A stretch of 64,000 nt of DNA from Cladophialophora immunda (GCF_000835495.1 NW_015622543.1:5196619-5260618), one strand, 5' to 3'. Positions 10,765 to 23,600 are shown, counted from the stretch's first letter. Notes: generated by a model from the letters alone, not told the origin. Translations and numbers: made by a program.

Positions 10765-12647
10765 TTATTCTTCAAGTAGCCTTAACAACAGATCAGACCC
10801 CGGCCCCGTCAGGCTATCTCGCATCTCCTTTTCAGACACGGCGCTTACCACCTGTTTATCATCCGCCGCTCGCCCACTGCGAGACGGTGTATTTGTGGGT
10901 GTCAGCAGCCCAGACGTTCGCCCAGACGCCTCTTGCACCAAACCCAAGGTTTCGAGGCTAGCAACAACGTCTCGAAACTCGGTGTTTTTAAGCGGCTGCA
11001 ACAGTCCGTCATCCCGCTTACACAACTGAGCATATTTTTCAAACAAATTCTTTATCGTCGGTAGTCTGGATCCTGATTTGGACGGTGTGGTGTAAGGATC
11101 GCGGCGGTATCGGCGGGTTTCGGACGCCACCAATGAGCACAGAACAGCTTTTTGCTGCAGATTCAAGCCGCTCAGGCGAGAAAGTGTGCCGTTGTTGAAA
11201 ATGGTCGCGGCGATCTTGGCCACGTGTGAAATAGACACTCGAGGCGCCGTCTCCCAGGTAAGATGATTGAGGACCGAGCGGTGGTCTATCCTGACAGCAG
11301 ATGGGACATCTTGACCGGAGGACACATTTGATATTTCTTGGAGCGGTTGCTTCGTTGGAGTCACGCTCTGCTCTTGACTCAACTTCAAGAGCGTTTCTTG
11401 CTCAGCCTGGTCGAGGGCGCGGCGAACTAGACTAAAAGCTTTTCGTAGATCCCCCGTCTGGGAAGATATCTTTTTGCCCGCCAACTGTATCGCCGCCGGA
11501 TGCATGAGAGGGATGAAGTCAGCACAGGTCGTGGGTCCATTGGCTATGAGGGAGCGTAGCTTGTCCGAGATGATGGCAGAGATCTGCTGGGCCGAACATG
11601 GAAGGAATGGTAGCAATTGGGGCTTGACATTCCTCAGCTTCAGACGAGGCAGGAAGCGATCAGTCAGGTCCAGAGCATTGGCAATTCCGATCAAGATGAG
11701 GGTGGAGGAGGGATGCATGGCCCATTCAAAGATGCTGTACAACACCTCGCAGTCCCCTCCGAGAAGCGTGTCGATCTCATCAAGCAAAACGAGACGCATT
11801 TCGGGATTGACTCTCTTTGTCGTGAACAATTTCGCCAGGGCAGCTTTGGATGATTTTGAGCTGCCCTTGCCAGGACAAAACTCTTCGATCAGACGCGCGA
11901 GGACGTCGCCGGAAGACTTCAGAGACACGCAATTGATCGTGGTGGCCGTGACGGGAGCCGCCTGGAATTCTTGCATGATCTCCTGGACCAAGGCACTCTT
12001 GCCGGTGCCGGGTGGTCCACTAACATATGTGCAGCCTCCAATTCGAGTCTCGATAGCATTGGAAATAAAGTTGGTCAATTGGCGCCGTTCAGCCTCGCGA
12101 CCAATGATCTTTCCATTGCTGGCTTGAGTGAATAACTGTCGAGCACGCGAGTATACATTTTGTGATCTCGCTGGTGTGGATGAACGCGACGACTGAGGGG
12201 TGAGAAGTCTGCCAGCAAGTCGTACACGGTGCTTGGGTGTGCTGGGGGCAGATACAGCAAGGACATCCTTGAAGCGGGCAGTGGTGGGAGTCGACAGAAT
12301 CGATGGCGGTAGATTTTCGTCTGTGGGAAGGTTGGAATCTCCAATGAGTTTGGTTGTGGTCGTTTGGTTCTGTACAGGACTGTCTTGTACAGTATCGTTC
12401 TTTCGTCCGTTACGAGCTCCAACACGACGTGTATTCTGTTTCCCCAACACATTGTTCTCTGTTGCATCTTGATATATCTCGGGTGCAGAGCGTCGCGTTC
12501 GTCTCTTTGGGATGGGAAGTGTATCTGAGCCATCTGCCGACGCATCCTGTTAGCAGCTTTCACCAAAGTCCAGAAGCAGGATCATTGAGACGGACCTTGT
12601 TCATCCAGAACTCGTCGAGAACGCTTTCCCAGCACTGTAGCAGCCAT
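10765..12647 (-). CDS. CDC6: Cdc6/Cdc18 replication licensing AAA+ ATPase
   Basis: Loads the MCM helicase at origins together with ORC and Cdt1, in the nucleus in G1. Exons 12647-12596 and 12533-10765 give 606 residues. The small first exon (MAATVLGKRSRRVLDEQ) is joined through a 62-nt intron with the unusual donor GTCCGT and a GCTAAC branch site. Walker A GPPGTGKS lies at about residues 190-197 and Walker B LVLLDEID at about 265-272, followed by sensor motifs and a winged-helix region. The N-terminus is disordered and basic, with PKRRTRR as a likely nuclear signal. Full CDK-type sites occur (TPAR, TPTK, TPSR) and RVRLAGRLL fits a cyclin-docking RxL motif, as expected for a protein controlled by CDK phosphorylation. 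It shares a 690-nt promoter with the UBX5-like gene. Confidence 0.93.
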
Positions 12648-13337
12648 TTGAGGTGGTCGTCGCTGCTTTTGATGGGTTGGAGTTGGAGAAGGTTGAAGCT
12701 GTGGAAGGCGCGAGGGACACGACTCAAGAAGTGGCAGTCGCGAGTCATGCATCCCAGCCGCACCGCGAGCGACCAGTCGCGCCTGCCAAGATTCGACGCG
12801 ACCGCGTTTCGAGGGGGAAGGAGCGTACCACCACTAGCTCGAGCGCAGCACAGACACGTGACTACCATCCATCTCTTGCTTGTCGCGCAGTTTTATGCTC
12901 TATGGTCCGCCCTATTCATTCTTCTGACGTTCATGTCATTTGAAATCCCCCGCCAGGCGCTGACATTCCTTGGCAGGTTTGTCTCCCTCCCCGTGCACAT
13001 GGGGTTGTTCACCTGGTCTCGGGCTGTGACGCCGGCCCTTTTCGTCATAACGCCGCCGCCTTGTGCGCTGTGCCTCGTCTTGCGCCTGCCTCGCCTCATA
13101 ACAAACCCCCCCATCACCACTAACTGCGGTGACTGCCAGTCTACTGTTTGACACATGGCATCTTCTACCTCTTCCTGCTATTTGCTTCTCCATTGTTTCC
13201 TGCAATAATCCGACTTTGATCCTCTTCATGATTACCATCATCCCCTAAAGGCTCTTGCAGGGGTCGTCTAAACTTCATCCCACCAACCCAAACCATCAAG
13301 CCATTCGCCTCCCGAGCACTGTCCCTTCTCCTTCACT
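12648..13337. promoter_or_regulatory. Bidirectional promoter between CDC6 and UBX5-like genes
   Basis: The 690 nt separate two divergent start codons. On the CDC6 side a cluster of ACGCG-like elements lies about 150 nt before its ATG (12795-12810: GACGCGACCGCGTTTC), resembling the MCB core used by MBF for G1/S genes. The UBX5 side ends in a CT-rich tract (CCCTTCTCCTTCACT) typical of fungal start regions. Regulatory function is inferred. Confidence 0.45.
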
Positions 13338-15003
13338 ATGGATGAAGCCATCGCCACTGTCGTCTCCGTCTGTGGGACAACCCCAGAACTGGCCTCGCAA
13401 TATGTACAGCTTGCGGACGGAGATCCCAATCAAGCAGTCCAGCTATTCTTCGAAAATGGCGGTGCCGACCTGGCAGGTAATTCCTCTCGCCCTCCTCCAC
13501 CTCCACCACCTTCCTCCGATAACCGCATGCCTGGCGGACCGCTGAACCCCATCGACGCCGATGCCGAAGATAATATCTCCGACGACAATGATCCGGAAAT
13601 TACTGGTTTTCGGAAGATTCCACACAGAGATACTTCTTCGGGAACTGCACGAGAGACAGATTACGAGGATGACGAGGCTATGGCACGGCGATTGCAGAAT
13701 GAGATGTACGGTGAAGGCGCCATGGAGGATATCGTGCGGGCTCCCATTGCCCGACAGGCAGAGACTTTGGTGGGACCAGGATCAAACGTCACCCCCATGA
13801 CCGCTAGTTCATATTCCTCGATCGTGGAAGAGCGCATGCGAGCCCTTGAAAGAAGGAGATTACAAGGTGGGTGCCCTTGGGTGCCTTTGGCCGCTGCTTG
13901 TGACTAATATTAGAGCAGCACGGGCGGGAATTTTCAATCAACAACAGCCGACTTCCATCTGGGACCAAGAAGTGATCAACGCGAGTCGCCCAGACGCTCT
14001 TGCAGAGTCCACTGGGGGAGCATCAGAGGCCTCTGCGAGGTCAAATCGGCTTGCCAGGCTCTTTCAACCCCCTTGGGATCTAATGTACAAGGGAAATTGG
14101 GAGGGCGCAAGAGATGAGGGTAAGGAACACAAGAAATGGTTACTGGTAGATATCCAGGACCCTTCAATCTTTGACTGCCAGGCCTTGAATCGCGATATTT
14201 GGAAGAACGAAGGTATTGTGGAAACGGTCAAGGAGAATTTCATCTTTCTGCAATACAACAGGGACGATCCGAGGGCTTCGCAATACATCCAATATTACTT
14301 TCCAAGCTACGAGGTGCAGAGTGAATACCCTCATGTCGCCATCGTCGATCCACGAACAGGGGAACAAATCAAACTCTGGTCGCGCAAGGTTCCCTCACCA
14401 CCTGAATTTCTCATGCAACTGCACGAATTCCTGGATCGATACAGCCTCGACAACAACGCCCGAAATCCTGTAGCCAAGCGCAAGTCTGAGGCCAAAAAAG
14501 AGAAACCTGTTGATCAACTCACCGAAGAGGAGATGCTGGAACGGGCGCTGCAGGCTAGTCTGGCTACCCAAAATCAAGAGCACAGAACCCCGCCGGCAGA
14601 AGATCCTGACGATCTCACGCGAAGCGTTGGAGATGTCCGAGGCGCAGAAATGCCAGAAATTGCCAGTGCAATGGACATTGACCAGAACGGCGCAGAAGAA
14701 ACAGCGGAGTCGACTGCATTTGCCCAAATCCCGTCCGACCGCCCTCACACAGAGCCACCCGCCGGACCAGGCGTGACGCGAGTACAAATTAGACACCCAG
14801 GCGGTCGCGTTGTTCGACGGTTTGCAGAACAAGATCCTGTGCAGCGGATCTATGAGTATCTCAAGGCGGAACCGCTTGAGGGCAAGGAAGGAACAGCATT
14901 TGACCTCGTGTCAATGGGCAAGAACCTCATGGATGTCCGACACGAGTCGATCGAAGGTGCAGGTCTGAAAAACGGAACGGTCATGGTGGAATACTTGGAG
15001 TAA
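13338..15003 (+). CDS. UBX5: UBA-UAS-UIM-UBX domain protein, Cdc48/p97 adaptor (Ubx5-like)
   Basis: Likely adaptor linking ubiquitinated substrates and cullin ligases to the Cdc48/p97 segregase. Exons 13338-13866 and 13919-15003 (52-nt intron) give 537 residues. Domains in order: UBA at about 1-45 (EAIATVVSVCGTTPELASQYVQLA), an acidic linker with a polyproline run, a thioredoxin-like UAS domain at about 220-330 (FQPPWDLMYKGNWEGA, HKKWLLVDIQD, FFPSYEVQ-like core), a ubiquitin-interacting motif (TEEEMLERALQASLA), and a UBX domain at the C-terminus (VQIRHPGGRVVRRF to MVEYLE). This order matches yeast Ubx5 and human UBXN7. The acceptor used is GAGCAG; a second acceptor three bases earlier (GAG) would insert one Ala. 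Confidence 0.92.
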
Positions 15004-15757
15004 TGACGAGACTGGTGGACTCGGAAGCACTCGTAGACAGGCATTGCAAGGCGTTATCAATCTTGCTGCTACTTGATGATACCACCGACCGTGACCCTGG
15101 CATGGGTTTGGTGCATGGAGGTGCTTGGGAACGAGGCGGCTGAGCTTGTAATCTACAATCCGCAAGATGAAATGAGAAGACGGAACAGATCGTGAAAGTG
15201 TTTCCAAGATCCTTGTAACGTCCATCTTCAGTGGCTGTCGTAGTAAAATTCGTAATGTGACGAGGATAGCCAATGGGAGTTGGTATAGGGTCACCCAGAA
15301 AGGAAGGCCGTAAACAAGCTAGCCATCGAGTGTTTCATCTTCACCACCAGCACTGCTCACTCCATGCGAGTGACTGGGCAACACCTACATCCCTATGAAT
15401 TGACATGAGTGACGATTTCACGAATTCTCATGACGAAGACAAACGACCCGTGACGGAGGGGAGGCGGACGCCGACAATAGCACCTGCCCAATGCGCACTG
15501 AGGAATTGACAGTGCATCTTCGCCCAAGACTCGAGACTGCGTCGGCATTTGGGGCGGGATCGCAGGTCTTTTGCGCTCGGCTCCAATCTTCGAATTGAAA
15601 CGACTCTACGATCAATTGACCGCCCTCACACTCGCGCATTCCACTTTGACATTCCGCCCGCGATAGTAACACAGTCCACCGTCGAGATCTACGCGATTCC
15701 ACAACACTCACCCGAGCGTCTCACGAAGTGTAGGCCTGGTCACAAGCAGAAGACAAA
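15004..15757. other. Intergenic spacer
   Basis: About 750 bases holding the UBX5-like 3' UTR and the promoter of the following kinase gene. Nothing else is supported. Confidence 0.6.
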
Positions 15758-17767
15758 ATGGACCCTGAGGAACTCTATACCAAGCAAAGCTGCATCGGAG
15801 GGGGAAGCTTTGGAAAAGTGTACAAAGGAGTGGACAAGCGCACAGGTCAAGCAGTGGCTATCAAGGTGATAGATGTGGAAAACGCCGAAGATGAAGTTGA
15901 AGACATCATACAAGAGATATCGATACTTTCGGAATTGCAGTCGCCATACGTGACCAAGTACCACGGCTCATATCTGAAAGGCTCGGACCTATGGATCATC
16001 ATGGAGTTTTGCTCGGGCGGCAGTTGCTCAGACCTGATGAGACCAGGCCTGATCCACGAAGACTACATCTGCATCATCATTCGAGAACTGCTGATGGGCC
16101 TGGACTATTTGCATTCCGACAAGAAGTTGCACCGGGACATCAAGGCCGCCAACGTACTACTAGGCCAAAACGGACAGGTCAAACTCGCGGATTTTGGTGT
16201 ATCAGGACAACTCTCAGCCACGATGACCAAGAAGAATACCTTTGTGGGTACTCCCTTCTGGATGGCACCTGAGGTCATCAAGCAATCTGGCTATGATCAC
16301 AAAGCGGATATCTGGTCTCTCGGTATTACAGCCATCGAACTGGCTCAAGGGGAACCGCCCTACGCTGACATCCATCCTATGAAGGTTCTCTTTCTCATAC
16401 CGAAAAATCCTCCACCGACTTTACATGGAAACTTCTCTCGGACATTCAAGGACTTTGTCGAGCTCTGTCTCCGCCGGGATCCAAGAGAACGACCCTCCGC
16501 TAAAGAGCTGCTGAAGCACCCGTTTGTCAAGAAAGCAAAGAAGACGACCTACTTGACTGAGCTCATTGAGCGGAATGAAAGATACATGGCAACTCGCGGC
16601 AACCGTGCATCCGACGATGAGGAAGAAGACGAAGAACCTGTAAGGGCAGCGACTCATCAACCGGAGGATGAGGATCTATGGGATTTCGGTACTGTCCGAC
16701 CCGTCGGAGGCCGTGGGCCAGGACTTCGGCCGATGAACGACTCTGCCACCAACGCAAGAGCTTCTGCAGATCCTGCCGCCCCTGCGAAGAGCATATCAGA
16801 TTGGGATGAGACGGTCAAAGTCCCTTCATCGCCTCAGAAATCGCCTGTCAAAGCTGCCTTTCCCACTCCTGCAAAGGTGCCACTACCCCCATCGCCCATG
16901 AAAGCGACAGCCTCAGCACCCCACGAGAATAGGGCTCCATCCGCGATTTCTGTCCCTTCTGCTCCCCCAAAAACGCCAGCTGCTCGAGTAGCGACTCAAA
17001 ACCCACCTTTGCCCCCGCACAAAGAGAGTCCTGGGTCGAATGAATACAACAAAGCATTTCAGGCTCAACTGGCCAAAGATATGGGGTTCTTAAAGATTGA
17101 CGCCGAGCATAGTCCAAAGTCACCGCCATCTCAAGGCCAGACTCCTCCAGGAAAGAAGCCCCAAATGATCATCCCTGAGATCCCGCCATTTAAGGGAAAG
17201 CCAGGACGTGGTGATCCAGTCCAGAAGTCTCAACAATCTACATCTTCCAGACCCGTCAGCCAACAGCCGCTTCCATCCTCCTCATCCATGCTCTCCAATC
17301 AACTGGCAATGGGCCCTGCATCGATTTCCAACCAGCAGCCATTGCCGCCGCTCACTACAAAGACCAACGTTTCTCAAACAACAAATAGCGCAAGCAGCAC
17401 ACCTGCACAGACACCGAAGCCAGACCCGAATCAGGAGCTCACCGCTCTCAATTCAGTCCTGATTCCGGCTCTTGAAGCAGCAATGCACCGTCGGACGTAT
17501 ATGTTGAAAGAGCTAGCCCGAACAAGCAAGTTGAGCTCCTCTGCGGCCACCGAACTGCACCAGCAGAGAGTACAAACGCACGAGAAGGTTCGCAAGCTTG
17601 CTGCTAAAGTGGCGGGTGTGTTCCATGAGATTCAGAAGTGCGACGAAGAATTCCCTGTTGGCATGGGAGGCGGAGTCACAGAGTTCCTGGAGGGTTTCTT
17701 GGAGGAAGTCCTGGTCCGGGTTGAGGCGGCTGATGAGCCGGAGCCCAGTCCCCCTAAAAAGGCATGA
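15758..17767 (+). CDS. Ste20-family germinal-centre kinase (GCK-III; Nak1/Kic1/POD-6 type likely)
   Basis: Serine/threonine kinase of the Mst3/4-YSK group. Its fungal members act upstream of NDR kinases in polarity (MOR/RAM) or septation signalling. Single exon, 669 residues, with start context ACAAAATGG. The kinase domain is at about 10-260: glycine loop [15 protein letters not shown]-binding Lys36 in VAIKVI, HRD with Asp127, DFG with Asp145, activation segment [13 protein letters not shown]. All catalytic residues are intact. An acidic stretch (DDEEEDEE) follows at about 290, then a long Pro/Ser-rich disordered region to about 560 and a helical C-terminus ([19 protein letters not shown]...) that may mediate dimer or Mob/Cab39-like partner contacts. 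The 669-residue length suits Nak1/Kic1 better than the shorter Sid1; the ortholog choice is inference. Confidence 0.88.
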   Translation: MDPEELYTKQSCIGGGSFGKVYKGVDKRTGQAVAIKVIDVENAEDEVEDIIQEISILSELQSPYVTKYHGSYLKGSDLWIIMEFCSGGSCSDLMRPGLIHEDYICIIIRELLMGLDYLHSDKKLHRDIKAANVLLGQNGQVKLADFGVSGQLSATMTKKNTFVGTPFWMAPEVIKQSGYDHKADIWSLGITAIELAQGEPPYADIHPMKVLFLIPKNPPPTLHGNFSRTFKDFVELCLRRDPRERPSAKELLKHPFVKKAKKTTYLTELIERNERYMATRGNRASDDEEEDEEPVRAATHQPEDEDLWDFGTVRPVGGRGPGLRPMNDSATNARASADPAAPAKSISDWDETVKVPSSPQKSPVKAAFPTPAKVPLPPSPMKATASAPHENRAPSAISVPSAPPKTPAARVATQNPPLPPHKESPGSNEYNKAFQAQLAKDMGFLKIDAEHSPKSPPSQGQTPPGKKPQMIIPEIPPFKGKPGRGDPVQKSQQSTSSRPVSQQPLPSSSSMLSNQLAMGPASISNQQPLPPLTTKTNVSQTTNSASSTPAQTPKPDPNQELTALNSVLIPALEAAMHRRTYMLKELARTSKLSSSAATELHQQRVQTHEKVRKLAAKVAGVFHEIQKCDEEFPVGMGGGVTEFLEGFLEEVLVRVEAADEPEPSPPKKA

Positions 17768-18259
17768 AATTGTGCAACATTACGAGATGAAATGTAATGG
17801 GTTGATTGGAGTATGTTTACAATGCGAGGCGAAAGCCCTGCTAGAAGCCTAGGCTGGGAGCGTTAGCATTCTAGATGGCAGAGCATTGAGCAATTGACAT
17901 ATTAGGCGTCATGTTGCAGCAGTGGTGGCGGTCGCGCCTCAGCCTTGCATGATTCGTTGTACACACGGCAGGGATGGCACCCGAGTCATGCCCGTTGATG
18001 ATGACGACGATCCAAATATGAAACGGCGACCCGGCGTATGCGCGCCAACGACGTGATGGCGTATGCACGTCGTGTTCCAGGTGATGTCGCCAGCTGTACG
18101 AGCGCCAACATGGAAACCATCAGTCTTTGCTTGACTCGCTTGCCAGTTTCACCCAAGTGCTCATAAGATTCAAGATCCGCAGCTCAGGACTGCCTCCAAT
18201 CCCCAAATCCACGCACATCCATAGACCCGCGGGTTGAAGCCCCCGACGCGACATTGAGA
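17768..18259. other. Intergenic spacer
   Basis: About 490 bases between two plus-strand genes: kinase 3' UTR and DUF3074 promoter. No further feature seen. Confidence 0.6.
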
Positions 18260-19357
18260 ATGGCTACCAACACAACTCAAAGCAACCTCATCCGACTCGC
18301 CCCCCTCCGACTGGGCGAGCTCCCAGAACACCCAGCGCTCCCTTGCGCGGACAGCAGCCGCCCAAACCTCCTCCCCTTCCTGCTGACTCTACTAGACGAT
18401 GGTGCCGATTTCCTTTCGCCGGCCAGCTTTTCCGCCAACTTTAAACACCACTCTGTCAAGTCCGCGCCTCCCAGTGAAGCCAAGGTCGAGGCGCTCACCT
18501 ACTCCGTCGCAGCCAAAGAGTTGGAAGATATCGTTGATTGGGGCGCCTCTAAGAACACAACCGCCAACGCGAATCCAGCGCAACTAGGGCAGGACGCAGG
18601 ACAGGGAGACACTTACACTAGGCCTGGGCGAAGTAAGCCGCCACCCAGGGTTCTAAGTGCTGGCGAACATTGGTGTGCTCGCAAATCAATCCACAAGGAC
18701 ATTTCCTCGAAAGACACTTCGTCGCCAGGAAACGCAAGTTGGAAGGAATTCATCTTCGGCCTGCGCGACAATCATTCCAAACACGAGGAGGATTTCACGC
18801 CCACTCTCTACGATGCGCATTGCGTATGTACGTGGAACGAGGAGGTTAAAGATCTTGAATCTCAGGAGAAGGTGCTGGGGAAATCGGGTCAGAAATATTC
18901 ATGCGTGACAATAGCTGTCTACGAAATGTGTCACGCAACCCCACCACCGACAAGTCCCCGCTGTTTTCCAGTCCTCGTCGCCACAGCTAGCATCAGCGCA
19001 GATGAGTTCCTCGCCGTCACTGTTCCTGTTACCTTGGGCACAAGCGTACACGATGCCATTTATTCCTCTGGCCGCAACACCCGCGACGGCAAGACCTCGC
19101 AGCAACGGAAGTCCGTCGTGCTGGGCGTTTACACCGCTATAGAAATCGTCCGGCGGAAGAAGGGAGATGTCAATGTGGGTAAAAACTGGAATGAGGTGGA
19201 ATGGATCATGGCAACTGCAAGTGATGCGAAGGGTAATCTGCCAATGTGGATGCAGAAGATGAGCTTGCCTGGTATGATATCCAAGGACGTGAGTTATTTT
19301 TTGAAATGGGTCAAGACCGTGCCAGACAGCGAGGTGGAAAGCGTCAAAGTCGTGTGA
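18260..19357 (+). CDS. DUF3074 family protein (START-like fold, fungal)
   Basis: Member of a fungal family whose DUF3074 domain is thought to adopt a START/Bet-v1-like lipid-binding fold; no activity is established. Single exon, 365 residues. The frame extends two codons further to a TTG, but the first ATG is at 18260 (MATNTTQSNLIRLAPLRL). Recognisable family blocks are the N-terminal RLAPLRLGELPEHP, the central GEHWCARKSIHKD ... SWKEFIFGLRDNHSKHEEDFTPTL, and a C-terminal region ending in an amphipathic helix (GMISKDVSYFLKWVKTV). No signal peptide or membrane segment is seen. It converges on the ABC transporter gene. Confidence 0.82.
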   Translation: MATNTTQSNLIRLAPLRLGELPEHPALPCADSSRPNLLPFLLTLLDDGADFLSPASFSANFKHHSVKSAPPSEAKVEALTYSVAAKELEDIVDWGASKNTTANANPAQLGQDAGQGDTYTRPGRSKPPPRVLSAGEHWCARKSIHKDISSKDTSSPGNASWKEFIFGLRDNHSKHEEDFTPTLYDAHCVCTWNEEVKDLESQEKVLGKSGQKYSCVTIAVYEMCHATPPPTSPRCFPVLVATASISADEFLAVTVPVTLGTSVHDAIYSSGRNTRDGKTSQQRKSVVLGVYTAIEIVRRKKGDVNVGKNWNEVEWIMATASDAKGNLPMWMQKMSLPGMISKDVSYFLKWVKTVPDSEVESVKVV

Positions 19358-20611
19358 GAGCAGAGGGATCACAGCGATAAAGGCAAGCCAGAGAGAAGGG
19401 CAATGTTCACCGTATGAAGTGGTCCATTTCTGATATCAAGGAGGTCTACCACCCAATCCGTCGGGTGTACGAGGAAGCGACGGTGCGCCACTGTGGCCAC
19501 CGCGTTTCTCACGTCAAAATAACAGTGCCGTTCTGAGCATCGACGCCTTCACCCGCCACAAACCACCATCACTTCTATCTTACAATCACCTCGGCAAGTT
19601 AAAACACGAGATACTAGATTGGGAAAAGCGACGCGAACAATGAGACAGGAGGCATTTCCAAACCTACTTGGCAGCCCTGATTACGGCACCGGAAAGGTCA
19701 CGTCGGATGATGTCGGTGACGATGGCTGTGATTTGGATGAGAATCATTCATGTCGGGCTCCAAAGCATCAATCAGAGTACGACGTGCCATGCCCAAGCAG
19801 AGACAAAACCGCTTGGTGCACGCCTCACCGGGTGCTAACACTTCCTTCGGTACGCTTGAGAAATCTCGCGGATCCCCGATACAGACAAGGCTGCACTGAG
19901 GCCGGAGTCCTGGAGGGCGACATCGAAGCGATTACTGTATCCTGCACTATTGGATACCTCGGCCTCATCCACGCTTCGGGACATAATCTATTCCATATCC
20001 CCTTCCAGTGGTCGTTATGAGAGCATCACCTGGTGGCAACCTCTGAAGCAACCTCGGATGCTGTCTATCACCTTTTTGGGCACTATGTTGTGCTTGTCAG
20101 GGCCTGGTATAGGCAGCATCTGATGTTAAAAGAGCGAGGTATCTATGCGCTGGGGTAATCGAGAAGTATTGGATATCATTGTACATGTTCGATGGTATTC
20201 TGTATAGACCTCATAGGTTATTTGTTGGTCGTGAACCTGTCAACACTCCGTCTGGTGCAGGTTACCAAGTTCAAGGGGAAGTATTACAGTATTTGAGTAT
20301 GGTATACCATGTCCAACGAGTTCCCTGACGCTGAGCCTTTCCTCCCCCAACTCCTCAGGAGTAAAGATGTCTATATTTCTATATCAGCGCCCTGGGATCT
20401 ACATCCGATACTCGCCCAAGCATTGGCATTTGAAACTTCCAGCCCCAAAAAACGACTTTCTGAAACTACACCATTTTCCCATGGTGTTCTTCGATGTCCA
20501 CAAAGATTATGATGCCCTCCTTCTAGCCACTTGTAGATACATCTTGACCGCGCAGTCGATTTACAACTCCTGGGATTCATTCACCACGGTGAAATACATT
20601 TGCATGGCTTC
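19358..20611. other. 1.25-kb convergent intergenic spacer
   Basis: Between the stop codons of the DUF3074 and ABC transporter genes. Reading frames of 133 and 101 codons occur on the plus strand but lack domain signal, sensible splice continuation or conserved-looking composition. No gene is supported. Confidence 0.55.
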
Positions 20612-23600
20612 TTACTCGGCCTTCTTGGTCGCCTTCGTCCTCAGTTTCATCAAGGCGTACACTAGGGCGTAGCTGCTGATGACGAAAATCACGACAATCG
20701 CATTGTCTCGCCAACCGTAGTAGTAATCCTTCAGATTCACCGTCCAGAGGTAGTCGCTGCCCCTGGTATATTGGCACACCCGGCACTCGCGCGTGGCGTC
20801 CGGGTTTGTCAGATTCATCCTCGCGCCGGGGCTCTGGCCCTGCATGAAGTCGGCGAGGTACTCGCGGCAGGTCTGTCCCGCGGGGGTGTCGAAGAGGGCG
20901 AACTCGGACTCCCTGCAGACCACGGGCTTGTCGAAGAGGGGGAACACCAGCAGGCCGCCCATCAGGTACGTGAACGGGTTCAGCCAGTAGAGCCAGTACC
21001 GCCAGAAGGCCTGGATCTGGGCGTAGGGCACCATGACGCCGCAGAACGAGACCAAGGTGCCGATGAGGAGCGGGTTGGCCAGCGACGCGAACACGGCGTT
21101 GGGCGCGTACGCCGCCACGAACTGCCCGATGCCCGTGTACAGGAACTCGTACATGAGCATCACGAAGAAGTTGGCGCCGGCCTTGTTCGCGGCCGAGGGC
21201 AGGCCCGCGGTGTAGTAGTAGCAGACGTAGTACAGGACCGCGCAGATCACCAGGTACGGCACCTCGGAGACGATGAGGCCCGTCACAAAGGGCACCCAGT
21301 GGTACATCTTGCTCTTCTTCTCGCGCGTCTCGTAGATGTCGCGGCGCTCGATGAACAGGGGCTGCAGCTGCGCGATCACCCCGGGGGCGACGAACACAAA
21401 GTTGAACTGCACGAACAGCGTGAGCTGGAGGTCGGCGACGGAATCGCCAATCATCCAGAACGTGAAGCCGTTGAACAACGCCGACCCGATGTGCAGCGCG
21501 AATTTATTGTTGATGTAGTCGGTGTTGCGGTACAGCGAGACGTTCATGCGCTGCGTGACCAGCTTCGTCTGCTCCCACATGGGCGCGGCAAACTCGTGCC
21601 CGTCGTCGACGGTGTCCGCGACGGGCTTTGCGGCGGCGTCGGCGACCATGCGGTCGAGCTCCTCGCCCACCGCGGCGTGCTCCACGGATTCCAGCCACAC
21701 CTGGTTCCAGTCTCGGCCCATGGACAGGGCCCCGGAGACGACGTTGATCATGTGCTCCGCCGGGTTCGCGTCCGCCGGGCACGGCGCGCCGTGGCGGCCA
21801 AAGTAGTCCTTGATGGTGGCGGCGTTGTCCCCGATCTCGCCAAAGTAGACCGTCTTGCCCCCGCGCGCGAGGAGCAGGAGGGTGTCGAACTGCGCGAACA
21901 GCTGCGCCGAGGGCTGGTGGATGGTGCACAGCACCGCCTGGCCCGCGGCGGCCAGCTTCTTGAGGAAGCGCAGCGTGTTGAAGGCCGCCTGGCCGTCCAG
22001 GCCCGAGGTGGGCTCGTCGAGGAAGATGAGGATGCGCGGCTTCGCCACCAGCTCGACCCCGATGGTCAGGCGCTTGCGCTGCTCGACCGACAGGCCCGCC
22101 CCGACCTTGCCGATCAGCGAGTGTTCCATGTCGCGCAGCTCGAGCAGGTCGATGACCGTGTCGACATAGCGCAGCTTCTCCTCGCGGGGGACGTCGCGGG
22201 GCTGGCGAAGCAGGGCCGAAAACTCTAGGGCCTCGCGCACGGTGGCGTACGCTTCGTGGACGTCGAGCTGCTCGCAGTAGCCCGCGGACCGCTGGAAGGA
22301 GACGGGCAGTTCTCGGCCGTCGACCAGGATGCTGCCGCGAATGGTGCCCTCGGTCTTGCGCTGGGCCAGGACGTCCATGAGCGTGGTCTTGCCCGCGCCC
22401 GAAGACCCCATCAGCGCACCCAGCGTCCCGGGCTTGATCCAGCCCTGCACGTTGTCCAGGAGTTGCAGGTCGCCAGACGGGGTCTTGACGGTGTAGGACA
22501 GGTTGCGCCACGTGAAGATCGACGTGTTTCTCATCAAACCGGCGGGTTCTTCCCTGCTTCCGGTCTCCTCGGTCTGTTTCTCACCAGGTGTCACAGAGCT
22601 GGCGCTGCTGGTGCTGGTGCTGGCGGCCCCCATCTCTTTCTCCTTGAGTTGAGATTCCTCGTCATTGGCGACGATGAGCTTGCCGTGCGCCTTGCGCTCT
22701 CTCGGCACAAGCAGCACCCCTCCTCCTGAAGAGGGCTTCCAGCGATTCGTGAACCATACTGTCAGGGCGGCAAAGAGAGCCCACCACGCCCAGACGATGC
22801 CGAGATTCCTCCACAGGTGCGAATGCGAGTATGATAGAGAGGACAAGTATTGGTCACCAGTAACGAAATTGGCTCCCGACTGAGCGCCACCGACACCAGT
22901 GCACGCGGCAAACCTTGTGTCAGCGTCGTAACCGGGCCCACTGGGGACCAAGTTGGTTCCAATACACGGGATATATCGATCGTGAAACTCGTTGGAGGCA
23001 AGGCTTTCAAAGGCATAGGCCAGCGGATTGATCCAGTATATCCAGACGAACCAAGGATGCATGTGCGGCTTGGGGATCTCGTACCCAATGTACGTGACGT
23101 ACGCCGCCACAGCGAAACCCGAGACTTTCGAGGCGGCGTCGAAGGTGCTGAACGCCGCGCCGACAAGGCGGAAGAACGCGGTCATGCATATCGTTGCCGA
23201 ATACACCACGATCCAGAAGGTGAAAAAAGCAGCCGCCGTGGCCTTGAGCGCGACCATCCAGTACAGAACCACGGAGAAGATGGTCACTTGGATAAAGAGG
23301 ATGGGAAGGTCTGCGGTGATCTGAGCGATGCAGAATGCAGCCGGGTGATAGAAGGCGAACTGTTTGTGTTTGGCCAGCACAGGTCTGCCCGTGAAGGAGT
23401 CGGTGGTCTCGCTCATGGCGACGAGCGAGTTGTACAGCAGGGCAAAAAACAACGCACCCCCTTTGACAAAGAGTCCTGCAGAGTTGTCCGGGGCATTGTA
23501 GAATAGCGATCCAGCGACGAGGGCCTGGACCAGGCAGGAAATCTGCTTGATGGCGAAGGTGGCTTTGTCCCCCCACAGAATCTGATACTGGCGAACCACG

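Noticed and set aside
19619..20020. 133-codon plus-strand frame after the DUF3074 gene
   Set aside because: No family resemblance and an unconvincing composition; it lies between two convergent stop codons, where UTRs are expected.
20771..22228. 485-codon plus-strand reading frame
   Set aside because: It lies opposite the GC-rich half of the ABC transporter; its His/Val/Arg-rich translation is a by-product of GC-rich third positions in the real gene.
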